From: Streptomyces sp. ISL-100
GTDB taxonomy: Bacteria; Actinomycetota; Actinomycetes; Streptomycetales; Streptomycetaceae
Direction of reading: 5' to 3'
DNA length: 64,000 bases
NCBI RefSeq assembly: GCF_018614615.1
Contig: NZ_JAGGOK010000004.1
Location: 175,845-239,844, forward strand
Under the pieces are notes generated by a model. That model had not been told where the DNA came from. It was given only the letters and a program-made list of their open reading frames with translations, and did not search any database. Made by a program: the position numbers and the translations under genes. Shown piece by piece: positions 26,983 through 37,332 of the stretch (positions within the stretch are counted from its first letter, which is position 1; each line of letters starts with the position of its first letter).

Positions 26983-28562
26983 GTACGGACGCCGCCGGAA
27001 AGGGACCGGAAGTTCCGACCCGGACCCAGACCCAGCACGACGACGACGCCCTGGGCGAGCTCGGCTACCGCCCGGAGCTCGTGCGCACGCTCGGCAACTT
27101 CCACACCTTCGCCGCCGGCGTCAGCTACATCTCGATCCTCACCGGCACCTTCCAGCTCTTCTACTTCGGCGTGAGCTTCGGCGGCCCCGCCTACTGGTGG
27201 TCGTGGCCGATGGTCTTCGCCGGCCAGCTGATGGTCGCCCTGTGCTTCTGCGAGCTGGCCGCCCGCTACCCGGTCGCAGGCTCGGTCTACAACTGGGCGA
27301 AGACCATGGGCGGCCCGCACATCGGCTGGCTCGGCGGCTGGATAATGATGACGGCCACCATGGTGACGCTGGCGGCCGTGGCACTCGCGTACCAGATCAC
27401 GCTGCCTCAGATCGACGACTGGTTCCAGTTCGTCGGCGACGGCACCGGCAAGACCGACGCGGCCGCCAACGCCGTACTCCTCGGCTCGGTGCTCGTCCTC
27501 TTCTCCACCCTCGTCAACGCCTTCGGCGTCAAACTCATGGCACGGATCAACTCCGCCGGAGTGTTCATCGAGCTCATCGCCGCCGTCGCCCTGATCATCT
27601 TCCTCGCGGCGCACATCACCCGCGGCCCGGGCATCGTCCTGACGGAGACGTACGGTCTCGGAAGCGGCCAGAACCTCGGCTACTTCGGGGTCTTCCTGAC
27701 GGCCTCACTGGCTTCCGCGTATGTCATGTACGGCTTCGACACGGCGTCGTCACTCGGCGAGGAGTCGCACAACCCCGGGCGCAACGCGCCCCACGCCATC
27801 CTGCGGGCGCTCGTCGCGTCCTTCCTCATCGGCGGGCTCATCCTGCTCTTCGCCCTGATGGCGGTGCCGGATCTGGCCGCGGAGGAGCTGTCCACGGGCG
27901 GTCTGCAGTACGTGGTGCTGGAGACGCTCGGTTCGACCATCGGCGAGATGTTCCTGTGGGCCGTGGTCATCGCGATCACGGTCTGTGTGCTGGCCGTGCA
28001 CGCCGCCGGCATCCGGCTGATGTTCGCCATGGCACGGGACAACAACCTGCCGGCGGGCTCGGTGCTCGCCCGGGTCAGCCCCCGCTTCCACACGCCCGTG
28101 GTGCCGGCCGTCGTGATCGGCGTGGTGGCCGTCGTCATCCTCGTGATCAACATCAATCAGCCGCAGATCTTCTCCGTGATCACGAGCATCGCGATCATCA
28201 TGATCTACGTGGCCTATCTGATGGTCACCACGCCCATGCTGATCAAGCGGCTCCGCGGCGAGTGGCAGCCCGTCGAAGACAACTTCTCGCTGGGCAGGTT
28301 CGGCCTGCCGGTCAACATCATCGCTGTGGTGTGGGGCGCGGCCATGTCGATCAACCTCGCGTGGCCGCGCGCGGAGGTGTACAACGCGACGGGGCCGCAG
28401 CACTGGTATCTGCGGTGGGGCGCGTTCCTCTTCATCGGCATCGTCGCGCTCGGCGGCTTCGCCTACTACTGGTTCGTGCAGCGGCACAAGACCGGCGTAC
28501 TGGACGAGCACCGCTTCGAGGCCGCTGACGCTCCGCCACCGCCTGCGTCCGCCGCCCCCTGA
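26979..28562 (+). CDS. APC-family permease, likely choline uptake
   Basis: This 527-aa integral membrane protein has about twelve hydrophobic helices and the amino acid-polyamine-organocation signature: YISILTGTFQLFYFG, FCELAARYPVAGSVYNWAKT and YVMYGFDTASSLGEESHNP. It resembles the yeast-like GABA/choline/urea permease group. Its place between betB and choline oxidase makes choline or betaine aldehyde precursor uptake the best guess. ATG 26979 overlaps the betB stop. The cytoplasmic C-tail is short. Confidence 0.85.
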   Translation: MSTDAAGKGPEVPTRTQTQHDDDALGELGYRPELVRTLGNFHTFAAGVSYISILTGTFQLFYFGVSFGGPAYWWSWPMVFAGQLMVALCFCELAARYPVAGSVYNWAKTMGGPHIGWLGGWIMMTATMVTLAAVALAYQITLPQIDDWFQFVGDGTGKTDAAANAVLLGSVLVLFSTLVNAFGVKLMARINSAGVFIELIAAVALIIFLAAHITRGPGIVLTETYGLGSGQNLGYFGVFLTASLASAYVMYGFDTASSLGEESHNPGRNAPHAILRALVASFLIGGLILLFALMAVPDLAAEELSTGGLQYVVLETLGSTIGEMFLWAVVIAITVCVLAVHAAGIRLMFAMARDNNLPAGSVLARVSPRFHTPVVPAVVIGVVAVVILVININQPQIFSVITSIAIIMIYVAYLMVTTPMLIKRLRGEWQPVEDNFSLGRFGLPVNIIAVVWGAAMSINLAWPRAEVYNATGPQHWYLRWGAFLFIGIVALGGFAYYWFVQRHKTGVLDEHRFEAADAPPPPASAAP

Positions 28563-28603
28563 CCCACCGAACCTCCCTTCCTGCCCGCCTGCCTGGAGAA
28601 GCG

Positions 28604-30187
28604 ATGTCCGCAGAGAGCGCCCTGGCCGAGTACGACTATGTCGTGGTCGGCGGTGGTACAGCCGGCGCCGTCGTCGCCGCGCGCCTGACCGAGGACCCGG
28701 ACGTCACCGTCTGCGTGGTGGAGGCCGGTCCCTCGGACGTCGGCGACGACAACATCCTGCGGCTCGACCGGTGGATGGCCCTCCTGGAGTCCGGTTACGA
28801 CTGGGACTACCCGGTGGAGCCACAGGAGAACGGCAACAGCTTCATGCGGCACGCCCGCGCCAAGGTGCTGGGCGGCTGCTCCTCGCACAACTCCTGCATC
28901 GCTTTCTGGGCACCGGCCGAGGACCTCGACGAGTGGGGCGCCATGGGCTGTACGGGCTGGAGCGCGGCGGACTGTTTCCCCCTCTACCGGCGCCTGGAGA
29001 CCAACGACGCGCCCGGCGACCACCACGGCCGCTCCGGGCCGGTGACCATCCGTACGGTCCCTCCGAAAGACCCGTGCGGCGCGGCTTTGCTCGAGGCCTG
29101 CACGGCCGTAGGCATCCCCACCACACCGTTCAACACCGGCACTACGGTGGTGCGCGGCGCCCATTGGTTCCAGATCAACTCGCGGGCCGACGGCACCCGT
29201 TCGTCCGCCTCGGTCTCGTACCTCCACCCGGTCCTCGGCAAGCGGCCGAATCTGGAGGTACGTACCGGACTGATGGCCAGGCGCCTCCTGTTCGACGACG
29301 ACGGCGACGGGTCGGCGACGGGTCGGCGCTGCACGGGCGTCGAGTACCTACAGCCCGACACCATTCACACCGGGGCGGTCGCGGCCCGGCGCGAGGTGAT
29401 CGTGGCCTGTGGGGCCATCGACTCGCCGAAGCTGCTGATGCTGTCCGGCATCGGGCCCGCCGACCACCTGAGGGACTGTGGTGTGGACGTGCGGGTGGAC
29501 TCCCCCGGAGTCGGCTCCCACCTTCAGGACCACCCGGAAGGCGTGATCATGTGGGAGGCGAAGCAGCCCATGGTCACCTCCTCCACCCAGTGGTGGGAGA
29601 TCGGCATCTTCGCGGACACCGAACCGGGCCTGGACCGGCCGGACCTGATGTTCCACTACGGCTCGGTGCCGTTCGACCTGAACACGTACCGGCGCGGCTA
29701 TCCGACGACGGACAACGCCTTCTGTCTGACGCCGAACATCACCCGGGCACGCTCCACGGGAACGGTCCGGCTGCGCACCCGCGACTACCGGGACAAGCCG
29801 AAGGTCGACCCGCGCTACTTCACCCACGAGCACGACATCCGTGTCATGACGTACGGGCTGCGGCTGGCCCGCGAGATCGCCGCCCAGGCGCCGATGGCCG
29901 ACTGGGCCGGCGCCGAGCTCGCGCCCGGCCCGGACGCCACGACCGACGAGGAACTGTTCGCGTACATCCGCGAGACCCACAACACCGTCTACCACCCGGC
30001 GAGCACCGTGCGCATGGGCCCGGCGGACGACGCCGGCTCGCCGCTCGATCCGCAGCTGCGGGTCAAGGGCGTGACGGGGCTGAGGGTGGCCGACGCGTCG
30101 GTGATGCCGTTTCTGACGGCGGTCAACCCGTGCATCACAACGATGATGATCGGTGAGAAGTGCGCCGACATGCTCAAGGCGACCTGA
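28604..30187 (+). CDS. codA: Choline oxidase (GMC family)
   Basis: This 527-aa GMC flavoprotein oxidises choline to betaine aldehyde and on to glycine betaine, giving hydrogen peroxide. The FAD motif is GGGTAGAVVAARL. It follows the Arthrobacter enzyme closely: the FAD-linking His in SFMRHARAKVLGGCSSHNSC, the substrate-binding Glu in STQWWEIGIF, and the catalytic His in HNTVYHPAST and Asn in TAVNPCITT. This is much nearer to choline oxidase than to BetA dehydrogenase. It starts 41 bp after the permease; GGAGAAG precedes the ATG. Confidence 0.88.
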   Translation: MSAESALAEYDYVVVGGGTAGAVVAARLTEDPDVTVCVVEAGPSDVGDDNILRLDRWMALLESGYDWDYPVEPQENGNSFMRHARAKVLGGCSSHNSCIAFWAPAEDLDEWGAMGCTGWSAADCFPLYRRLETNDAPGDHHGRSGPVTIRTVPPKDPCGAALLEACTAVGIPTTPFNTGTTVVRGAHWFQINSRADGTRSSASVSYLHPVLGKRPNLEVRTGLMARRLLFDDDGDGSATGRRCTGVEYLQPDTIHTGAVAARREVIVACGAIDSPKLLMLSGIGPADHLRDCGVDVRVDSPGVGSHLQDHPEGVIMWEAKQPMVTSSTQWWEIGIFADTEPGLDRPDLMFHYGSVPFDLNTYRRGYPTTDNAFCLTPNITRARSTGTVRLRTRDYRDKPKVDPRYFTHEHDIRVMTYGLRLAREIAAQAPMADWAGAELAPGPDATTDEELFAYIRETHNTVYHPASTVRMGPADDAGSPLDPQLRVKGVTGLRVADASVMPFLTAVNPCITTMMIGEKCADMLKAT

Positions 30188-30298
30188 ACCGCCAGGCACC
30201 CGCCCGTCTCGCTCCGCAACCTCTTCGCAACGTACGGACTCCTAGCCTCACGCCGAGCGCCGCCCAACGGCGGGCGGCGCCAGAGGGAGGCCACGGAG

Positions 30299-31822
<1,524 letters not shown>

Positions 31823-31832
31823 ACGCAGAAAA

Positions 31833-31872
31833 AAGGGCGCCTGACCAGGGCACATGCCCGTCAGGCGCCCTT
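31833..31872. terminator. Bidirectional hairpin terminator
   Basis: AAGGGCGCCTGA and TCAGGCGCCCTT form a perfect 12-bp stem with a 16-nt loop, flanked on the left by an A-run (AGAAAAAAG). It closes the choline cluster and also lies across the 3' end of the opposing integrase remnant. Confidence 0.88.
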
Positions 31873-31879
31873 CTCGGCG

Positions 31880-32282
31880 CACACCTGAGCAGCGAGTCGA
31901 AACATGCCCTTACTCCCGATATCCCACCGGTATCCCAGCTCTGAGCCAAGAACTTGGCGTAGTAGCGGAAGAGGACCTGGATGCTCTGTCCGGCTCGGCG
32001 CGCGCACTCCGCGGGGTCGACGCCGAAGGCCAACCAGAACGAGATGCCGGCATGGCGTAGATCGTAGGGACGCTTCGCCGGCTCCAGGGCGTGCTCGTCA
32101 AGGGTAAGAACAGCCTCACGCGCTCGCCCCCAGGGGATGCCGTACGCCGAGGCGTCGATGTAGTTCCCCGCTGCGTTGCGGAACAGACGTCCATCCGGTG
32201 CCACGCCGAAGCGGCGTATGTGCTCGCGCAACATGCGGACGAGCACTGGAGGGATCGGCACCGCCGCGGACAGCGCCGTCAT
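31880..32282 (-). pseudogene. Tyrosine recombinase, C-terminal fragment
   Basis: About 130 residues of a phage/ICE-type integrase remain: the catalytic-domain Arg motif RPYDLRHAGISFWLAFGVD, then CARRAGQSIQVLFRYYAKFL with the likely nucleophile Tyr. The N-terminal two thirds are absent upstream of 32282. The natural stop is also lost: the frame reads through the terminator into the opposing aldehyde dehydrogenase. This family normally continues [11 protein letters not shown], whereas here KFLAQSWDTGG follows. It marks the boundary between the intact block and the debris region. Confidence 0.82.
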
Positions 32283-32477
32283 CCGTCCACTCCTTACCGG
32301 CAGGATCGGGGGAGAAAACTCTCCCTGCCACGGCCACGGCCGGTGATGCGAGACTTCCGGCGTGACCAGCCGCGGCTGTCAGGGCGCGCGGTTGTCCAGA
32401 TCTTGCGGTGACGGCGCTCCCGCCTCCAGCCGCGCCCCTGCGCGCGGCTGATCCGTCCGCGATGCGAAGGCGTACGT

Positions 32478-33125
32478 ATGTCCACTGAAAATCCTGAATC
32501 TGCCACTCGACCCCCCGCCGGGACCGGCGGGTCCTCCACAGCCCCCAGTCGGCGCACCTTCATCGCCACTACGACCGCGGTTGGTGGTGCCGTCATCGGT
32601 GTGATCGGAGGAGGGACATCCCTCGTCGGCCCACAAGAGGCGGCTGCCGCCGGGGCGCCACCTGCCAGCGGTGTTTCCCTGACGGTCAACGGCGCCCGGC
32701 GGACGGTGACGGTCGATAACCGCACCTCGCTGCTGGATCTGCTGCGCGAGCACTTCGGTCTGACCGGCTCCAAGAAGGGCTGCAACGCCGGGGCCTGCGG
32801 TGCGTGCACGGTGCTGGTCGACGGCCATCGGGTCAACTCCTGCCTGACCTTGGCGGTCCGGTTGGAGGGCGCGGAGGTCACCACGATCGAGGGCCTCGCC
32901 GACGGTGACCAACTGCACGCGCTCCAGCAGGCGTTCATCGATCAGGACGCCTTCCAGTGCGGCTACTGCGCCCCCGGCCAGATCATGTCCGGCGTCGGCT
33001 GTATCCAGGAGGGCCACACCGGCTCGCCGGAGGAAGTACGCGAGTGGATGAGCGGCAACATCTGCCGCTGCGGCTGTTACGTGAAGATCGTGCGCGCGGT
33101 CGAGCAGACCGCAAGCCGGAAGTGA
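32478..33125 (+). CDS. Orphan Tat-exported 2Fe-2S oxidoreductase subunit
   Basis: This 215-aa protein has a twin-arginine leader (SRRTFIATTTAVGGAVIG), then two 2Fe-2S modules: plant-type GCNAGACGACTVLVDG (about 112-127) and the alpha-helical QCGYCAPGQIMS with CRCGCY near the end. This is the small electron-transfer subunit of xanthine dehydrogenase/aldehyde oxidoreductase (PaoA-like). The FAD and molybdopterin subunits that should follow are missing; a hydrolase fragment takes their place. On its own the protein has no catalytic partner here. Confidence 0.85.
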   Translation: MSTENPESATRPPAGTGGSSTAPSRRTFIATTTAVGGAVIGVIGGGTSLVGPQEAAAAGAPPASGVSLTVNGARRTVTVDNRTSLLDLLREHFGLTGSKKGCNAGACGACTVLVDGHRVNSCLTLAVRLEGAEVTTIEGLADGDQLHALQQAFIDQDAFQCGYCAPGQIMSGVGCIQEGHTGSPEEVREWMSGNICRCGCYVKIVRAVEQTASRK

Positions 33126-33167
33126 GGATCGGCCGCTTCGGTCGACGCGAACGAGGAGAACGACAAG

Positions 33168-33491
33168 ATGCTCAGCAGGGGCACCCTCGAACTCTTCCGA
33201 GGGGCCTGGCTGCAGGACCCCGCCGTGGACTTCTCCGACCCTCGCATCAGCATCGCGAACGCCGACCTCACCGGCCTGCCGCCCACGACCGTCCACTACG
33301 GCGAGTACGAGACCCTCGCCGACGACGGCGCCGAGCTCGGCCGCCGACTGGCCGACTCCAAGGTCACCTCCGAAGTCCACCCGATGCCCGAGGGGCAGCA
33401 TTCGTTCATTCTGGGTGCGGGGCGTGTGCCCGAGGTGGACCAGGCGATCCAGCAGATGGGCCAGTGGCTCCGTCGGCACCTCGGCGCCTGA
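33168..33491 (+). pseudogene. Alpha/beta hydrolase (HSL/fold-3) C-terminal fragment
   Basis: These 107 residues match only the last third of hormone-sensitive-lipase-type hydrolases: DPRISIANADLTGLPPTTVHYGEYETLADDG carries the catalytic Asp and EGQHSFILG the His. The HGGG and GDSAGG parts are absent. An ATG happens to lie near the break. It was probably left by a deletion that also removed the neighbours of the 2Fe-2S gene. Confidence 0.75.
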
Positions 33492-33566
33492 GCAGACGAA
33501 CTGGCCGAACCATCACATCGACCGCCAAGACACCACCGAGAAGATAACGCAGAGAGGCCGGCCGCC

Positions 33567-34580
33567 ATGAAGGCATTCGTCGTAGAGAAGTACGGCAAGG
33601 ACGGCGCGCGCGCCGCAGAGGTACCCGAGCCCACCGTCGGGGCCCGAGACGTCCTGGTCAGAGTGAGCGCCACCAGTATCAACCCGCTGGACAAGATGGT
33701 CCGCAACGGGGAGTTCAAGCAGCTCCTGAAGTACAAGGCTCCGTTTGTGCTCGGCCACGACGTGGCCGGTGTCGTGACGCGGGTCGGCTCCGCCGTACGC
33801 AGCCTCGAGGCCGGCGACGAGGTCTACGCCCGTCCGCGCGACCTGCGGATCGGAGGCTTCGCGGAGTTCATCGCGATCGACCAGGACGACGTCGCACCCA
33901 AGCCGGCCTCGCTGACCCTCCAGGAGGCAGCCGCGGTGCCGCTGGTGGCCTTGGCCGCCTGGCAGATTCTCGTCGACCGTGCCGATGTGAAGCCGGGTCA
34001 GAAGGTGCTCGTCCACGCCGGTGCCGGTGGCCTCGGGTCGACGGTCATCCAGCTCGCCAAGCACCTCGGCGCCACGGTAGCGACTACCACGACCGCCGAG
34101 ACCGAGAAGTTGGTCAGGAGCCTCGGCGCCGACGTCGTCGTCGACTACACCAAGGAAGACTTCTCGAAGGCGCTGTCCGGCTACGACCTGGTGCTGGACG
34201 CCGTCGGCGGGGCGAACCTCGAGAAGTCGCTGACAGTACTGAAGCCCGGCGGCCTGGCCATCAGCGTCGTCGGCCCGCCGGACGCCGGGTTCGCCAAGCA
34301 GCTCGGCGCCCCCTCATTCATGGGCGTGGTCATGAACACGCTCAGTCGCAAAGTCCGCAAGCAGGCAAAGGCGCTGAGCGTGCGCTACCAGTTCTTCTTC
34401 ATGCAGGCCAACGGCTCCCAGCTGCGCAACCTCGGCGCCCTCTACGACAGCGGGACGCTCCGCCCGGTCATCGACCGGACCTTCCCGTTCAACCAGACCC
34501 TCGAGGCGATGGCATACGTCGAGCAGGGCCGCACCAAGGCCGGCAAGGTCGTGGTCTCGATGGTGCCCGGCAACGACTGA
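33567..34580 (+). CDS. NADP-dependent MDR oxidoreductase (quinone-reductase type)
   Basis: This 337-aa medium-chain dehydrogenase/reductase appears complete. The N-terminal catalytic domain has ATSINPLDKMVRNG and VLGHDVAGVVTRVGS; the nucleotide-binding part has VHAGAGGLGSTVIQLAKHLGA; the C-terminus ends QGRTKAGKVVVSM. Zinc ligands are missing, as in quinone oxidoreductase-like enzymes. It is the only full-length metabolic gene in this debris region. The ribosome site GAGAGG precedes the ATG. Confidence 0.88.
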   Translation: MKAFVVEKYGKDGARAAEVPEPTVGARDVLVRVSATSINPLDKMVRNGEFKQLLKYKAPFVLGHDVAGVVTRVGSAVRSLEAGDEVYARPRDLRIGGFAEFIAIDQDDVAPKPASLTLQEAAAVPLVALAAWQILVDRADVKPGQKVLVHAGAGGLGSTVIQLAKHLGATVATTTTAETEKLVRSLGADVVVDYTKEDFSKALSGYDLVLDAVGGANLEKSLTVLKPGGLAISVVGPPDAGFAKQLGAPSFMGVVMNTLSRKVRKQAKALSVRYQFFFMQANGSQLRNLGALYDSGTLRPVIDRTFPFNQTLEAMAYVEQGRTKAGKVVVSMVPGND

Positions 34581-34729
34581 GACCAGGAGGTCGGCGGACC
34601 TGTCGGTGACCTGGCGGTCGGTCTCCGGCATCCTGCCCGGCCGTGTCGGCCATCATGGGGGTATCCGTGCCCAACAACGTGCTGTACTCGCCACACCCCC
34701 GCCCCCTGAATGCCACAGAGGAGTGCGCG

Positions 34730-34925
34730 ATGGGAATGTACGAGGACGTCTTCCGTGCCAGTACCGAGGACCGGGAGAGCTTCTGGCTGAAGGCGGCGGA
34801 GGGGATCGACTGGGATGTCGCTCCGCATCGCGCGCTGGACTCCTCGGGCGCACGCTTCCACCGCTGGTTTCCCGACGCGCGGCTCAACGTCTGTTTCAAC
34901 GCCCTGGACCGGCACGTCGAAGCGG
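34730..34925 (+). pseudogene. Propionyl/acetyl-CoA synthetase N-terminal fragment
   Basis: From ATG 34730, MYEDVFRASTEDRESFW, IDWDVAPHRALDSSGARF and FNALDRHVEA match the start of PrpE-type acyl-CoA synthetases. After ~64 residues the identity ends abruptly and is followed by the tail of an unrelated oxidoreductase in another frame. The rest (~560 residues) is missing. Confidence 0.78.
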
Positions 34926-34926
34926 A

Positions 34927-35034
34927 CCCCCCGTCGTCGACACCGTCTTCCCTCTCGAGTCGACCCAAGAAGCGCTGGAGTACGTCGAGGCAGGCCGCGT
35001 GAAGGTCGGCAGGGGCGTCGTCAGGATGACGTGA
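34927..35034 (+). pseudogene. Quinone oxidoreductase C-terminal fragment
   Basis: The frame reads PPVVDTVFPLESTQEALEYV followed by EAGRVKVGRGVVRMT and a stop, the conserved C-terminus of zinc-free alcohol dehydrogenases. It is fused directly to the acyl-CoA synthetase head. One extra codon-scale change (GRVKVGRG for GRVKGK) is visible. Confidence 0.72.
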
Positions 35035-35114
35035 GGGGCTCGCTTTCGCCTTCCGGGCCTTCGGTCAAGAGTCAAGAGGACTCCCTGATACCCACCTCTC
35101 AGAAAGATCTGGTT

Positions 35115-35402
35115 ATGAGCGACATGAGCGCTACTGGGAGCTCGGCGCCGAGGAGGGTGTGCCGTTGAGCCTCCTGATTCACCTGGCCGGAAACCCCCTT
35201 ACAACTGGGATCCGCGCGTCGTCGACGGACTCGCCGCACGACGGCGAGAACGACCGGATGGTGCCCAGCCAGAACACACTCGACCTGGCGGCACGCTGCC
35301 CCAGAGCGAACTCGTCCCCCTCTACCCGGATGCCGGACACGGAGGAATCTTCCAGTACCACGACGAATTCGTGACAAGAGCGCTGGAATTCCTCGAGGTC
35401 TG
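35115..35402 (+). pseudogene. Alpha/beta hydrolase with internal deletion
   Basis: The head VPLSLLIHLAGNP followed in a shifted frame by YNWDPRVVDGLA matches hydrolase N-termini. It is joined to DGENDRMVPSQNTLDLAA and, after another shift, PDAGHGGIFQYHDEFVTRAL, the acid/His end. The middle ~150 residues, with the nucleophile Ser, are missing, so the gene is dead. The direction is plus, like the neighbouring fragments. Confidence 0.7.
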
Positions 35403-35529
35403 AGCCTGAGCCAATGTCGTTGGAGGGCCTCTACGCTCGCCGAGCTGACGCCGGGCTACCAGAGGTGCCATGGGCCCTCCGGCCCCGGATGCCCGATCGG
35501 TACGCATAGATCCAGCACCGGCTCGCGCC

Positions 35530-35705
35530 CGTCCGGGGTGACTTTGCGGATCGACCGCCTGGAGAAGGACACCTGATCGTCCGTGAACGGGACGCCCACG
35601 ACCGCCGGGTCGTGAGCACCTCGACAACGAACGCCGGATGCTCGGCGGGCTGTCGCCCTCCTAAGGCCGCCAACTCGCGCGACTGCTGCGCAAGCTGAAG
35701 TTGCG
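35530..35705 (+). pseudogene. MarR-family regulator remnant
   Basis: SGVTLRIDRLEKDT, then in a second frame LIVRERDAHDRRVV, then in a third LDNERRMLGGLSPS and GRQLARLLRKL, reproduce the wing and C-terminal helix of a MarR regulator. At least two frameshifts and an internal TAA are present. The N-terminal half is lost. Confidence 0.65.
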
Positions 35706-35861
35706 ATCCTCGACTCCGACGACGAGCCGACGGCACCACGACGGAAAGGCACCGCGATGTGGTGGACGCGGTCGTGGCAGACGGAGCCTCGGCAGAAGGC
35801 TGGTGGCGCGCTGGGAAACGGTAGGGCGGTCCGAAGTTCAGTCGCCGGGCTGACACGTGCA

Positions 35862-35946
35862 GCCCTCCCAGACGCGCGCGGTCCCACTCCTGCATAAACT
35901 GCTCGATGAGGCAGTTGGCCTGCTCCCGGACGCCGTCCAGGTGCGC
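35862..35946 (-). pseudogene. Integrase C-terminal tail fragment
   Basis: The minus strand encodes [20 protein letters not shown], the normal C-terminus of pSAM2-like Streptomyces integrases. It is the piece that the integrase fragment at 31880-32282 lacks, yet it lies 4 kb away on the upstream side of that gene, so a simple insertion cannot explain the split. Confidence 0.65.
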
Positions 35947-36054
35947 ACTACTTTCGCGACGCAGGCAGCCGGAGGTGTTGCATTCCGAGAGCGTCGATGT
36001 AATGCGGATCACTCTCTGGGCGCTTCGAGTCGGGCATGCGCAATCATGATCGGT

Positions 36055-36755
36055 ATGGACGCTCGTTTCCTTGGCATTGCTGAGCTGGTCGAAGCCCCGT
36101 CCGTGGCGGTCGTAGTCGACGTCATGCGTGCTTTCACCGTGGCTGCGTGGGCCTTTGCCCGGGAGCGGAAAAGATCGTTCTTGCTGAGTCGCTGGACGAA
36201 GCCCTGGCGCTCAAGGCTCGCCACCCGGATTGGGTGGCGCTCAAAGACGGTCCGCCCGCGCCCGGGTTCGACATGGTCAACTCTCCGGGCCTGCTGCGGT
36301 CTGTTGGCCTTGGCGGACGGACCGTTGTGCAGAAGACCACGGCAGGGACGGTCGGCGCCCTCGCGGTCAAGGAGGCGTCGCTGGTGCTGTGCGCCAGCTT
36401 CGTGGTGGCGGAGGCAACGGCTCGGCTCTTGCGGACGCGCAAGAGTGACAGTGTCACGTTCGTTGTCACTGGCGACGATGGGCAGGCCGATGAAGACCTG
36501 GCGTGTGCTCAATACATCGCTCGGAGGGCCACGCAGGCTGGGACGGATGCTGCTGAGTTCGTCCGCCGCGCTGCCGAGTCGCGCGCCGCCGCCGAGTTGG
36601 CGGAGGGTGTGCGTCAAGGCGTCCATTCTGATGACGTTGCACTCTGTCTTGAGGTCGACCGGTTCCCTTTTGCCATGGTGGCGACCTTGGAAGGTTCGCT
36701 CATGGTCCTGCGTCCGCGCGTGGTGCCTTCGCCAGCCGACGAGGGCCCAATCTGA
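36055..36755 (+). pseudogene. ComB-type 2-phosphosulfolactate phosphatase, frameshifted
   Basis: ComB hydrolyses 2-phosphosulfolactate in coenzyme M-type sulfonate metabolism; actinobacterial homologues have unknown roles. The N-terminal frame reads [20 protein letters not shown] then [11 protein letters not shown]. At a short G-run near 36156-36162 one base is missing and the next frame continues [30 protein letters not shown] and [12 protein letters not shown] to 36755. The joined protein (~233 aa) would be full length. ATG 36046 is an alternative start. Confidence 0.75.
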
Positions 36756-36799
36756 TCGCTGGCGAGGTGTAACCCTTCACCATGCGAGAGCCAGCACCC

Positions 36800-37323
36800 T
36801 GTCGGGTATGCGGCGTCAACTGCATGTCCGATGACGGTGGTTCGTGGTGCGGGGAGGTAGCTGACGCGGCTTGTTCCGGCGGCGGCCTCGCGGAGCCGCA
36901 CGAACTCCTCGTGCTGTGCGGCCAGCCGGGCCAGGGCATGGGTGCGGAGTCCGTGAGCTCGGTGATCGTCTGCTCAGACTGGGCCAGCCGATCCCTGAGC
37001 TTGGCGTTCTCCGCCTTGAGACGGGCGATCCGGGCTTCGCGGGGGTCGGGAATGTCTCCGGCCTGCTGCAGGGCGTGAAGTCGTCGCTCGAACTCGGTGC
37101 GGAGGTGAGCGTAGGGGCGGGTGCCGTAGAACGCGGTGCGGTCGACACCTGCCTCGCGGGCAAGGGTCTTGATGTCGCACTTCCCGCCAGGCGGGATCGC
37201 GCCGCGCAGGAGCCGGTCCATGGCGGCCCGGAGGCGGCCTTTCGTTCTCGGTCCGCTGGGCTGCGGAGACTGGCTCAGCCGGGCACGGTGCTGCGCTCGT
37301 GGCGCGATACAGAAGGTCAGCAC
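36800..37323 (-). pseudogene. Transposon-associated helper protein (DUF6262/TnpC-like), frameshifted
   Basis: It reads KGRLRAAMDRLLRGAIPPGG, IKTLAREAGVDRTAFYGTRP and a coiled-coil AKLRDRLAQSEQTITELTD, then after a one-base loss near 36955 continues FRTHALARLAAQHEEFVRLR and ends [10 protein letters not shown]. Proteins of this design accompany Tn554-like three-recombinase transposons in Streptomyces; that link is from memory. No recombinase gene remains nearby. It starts 9 bp after the upstream gene's stop. Confidence 0.65.
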
Positions 37324-37332
37324 GTGGTGACG

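Noticed and set aside
31880..32470. tRNA or att site beside the integrase fragment
   Set aside because: I looked for a cloverleaf or a repeated core and found none.
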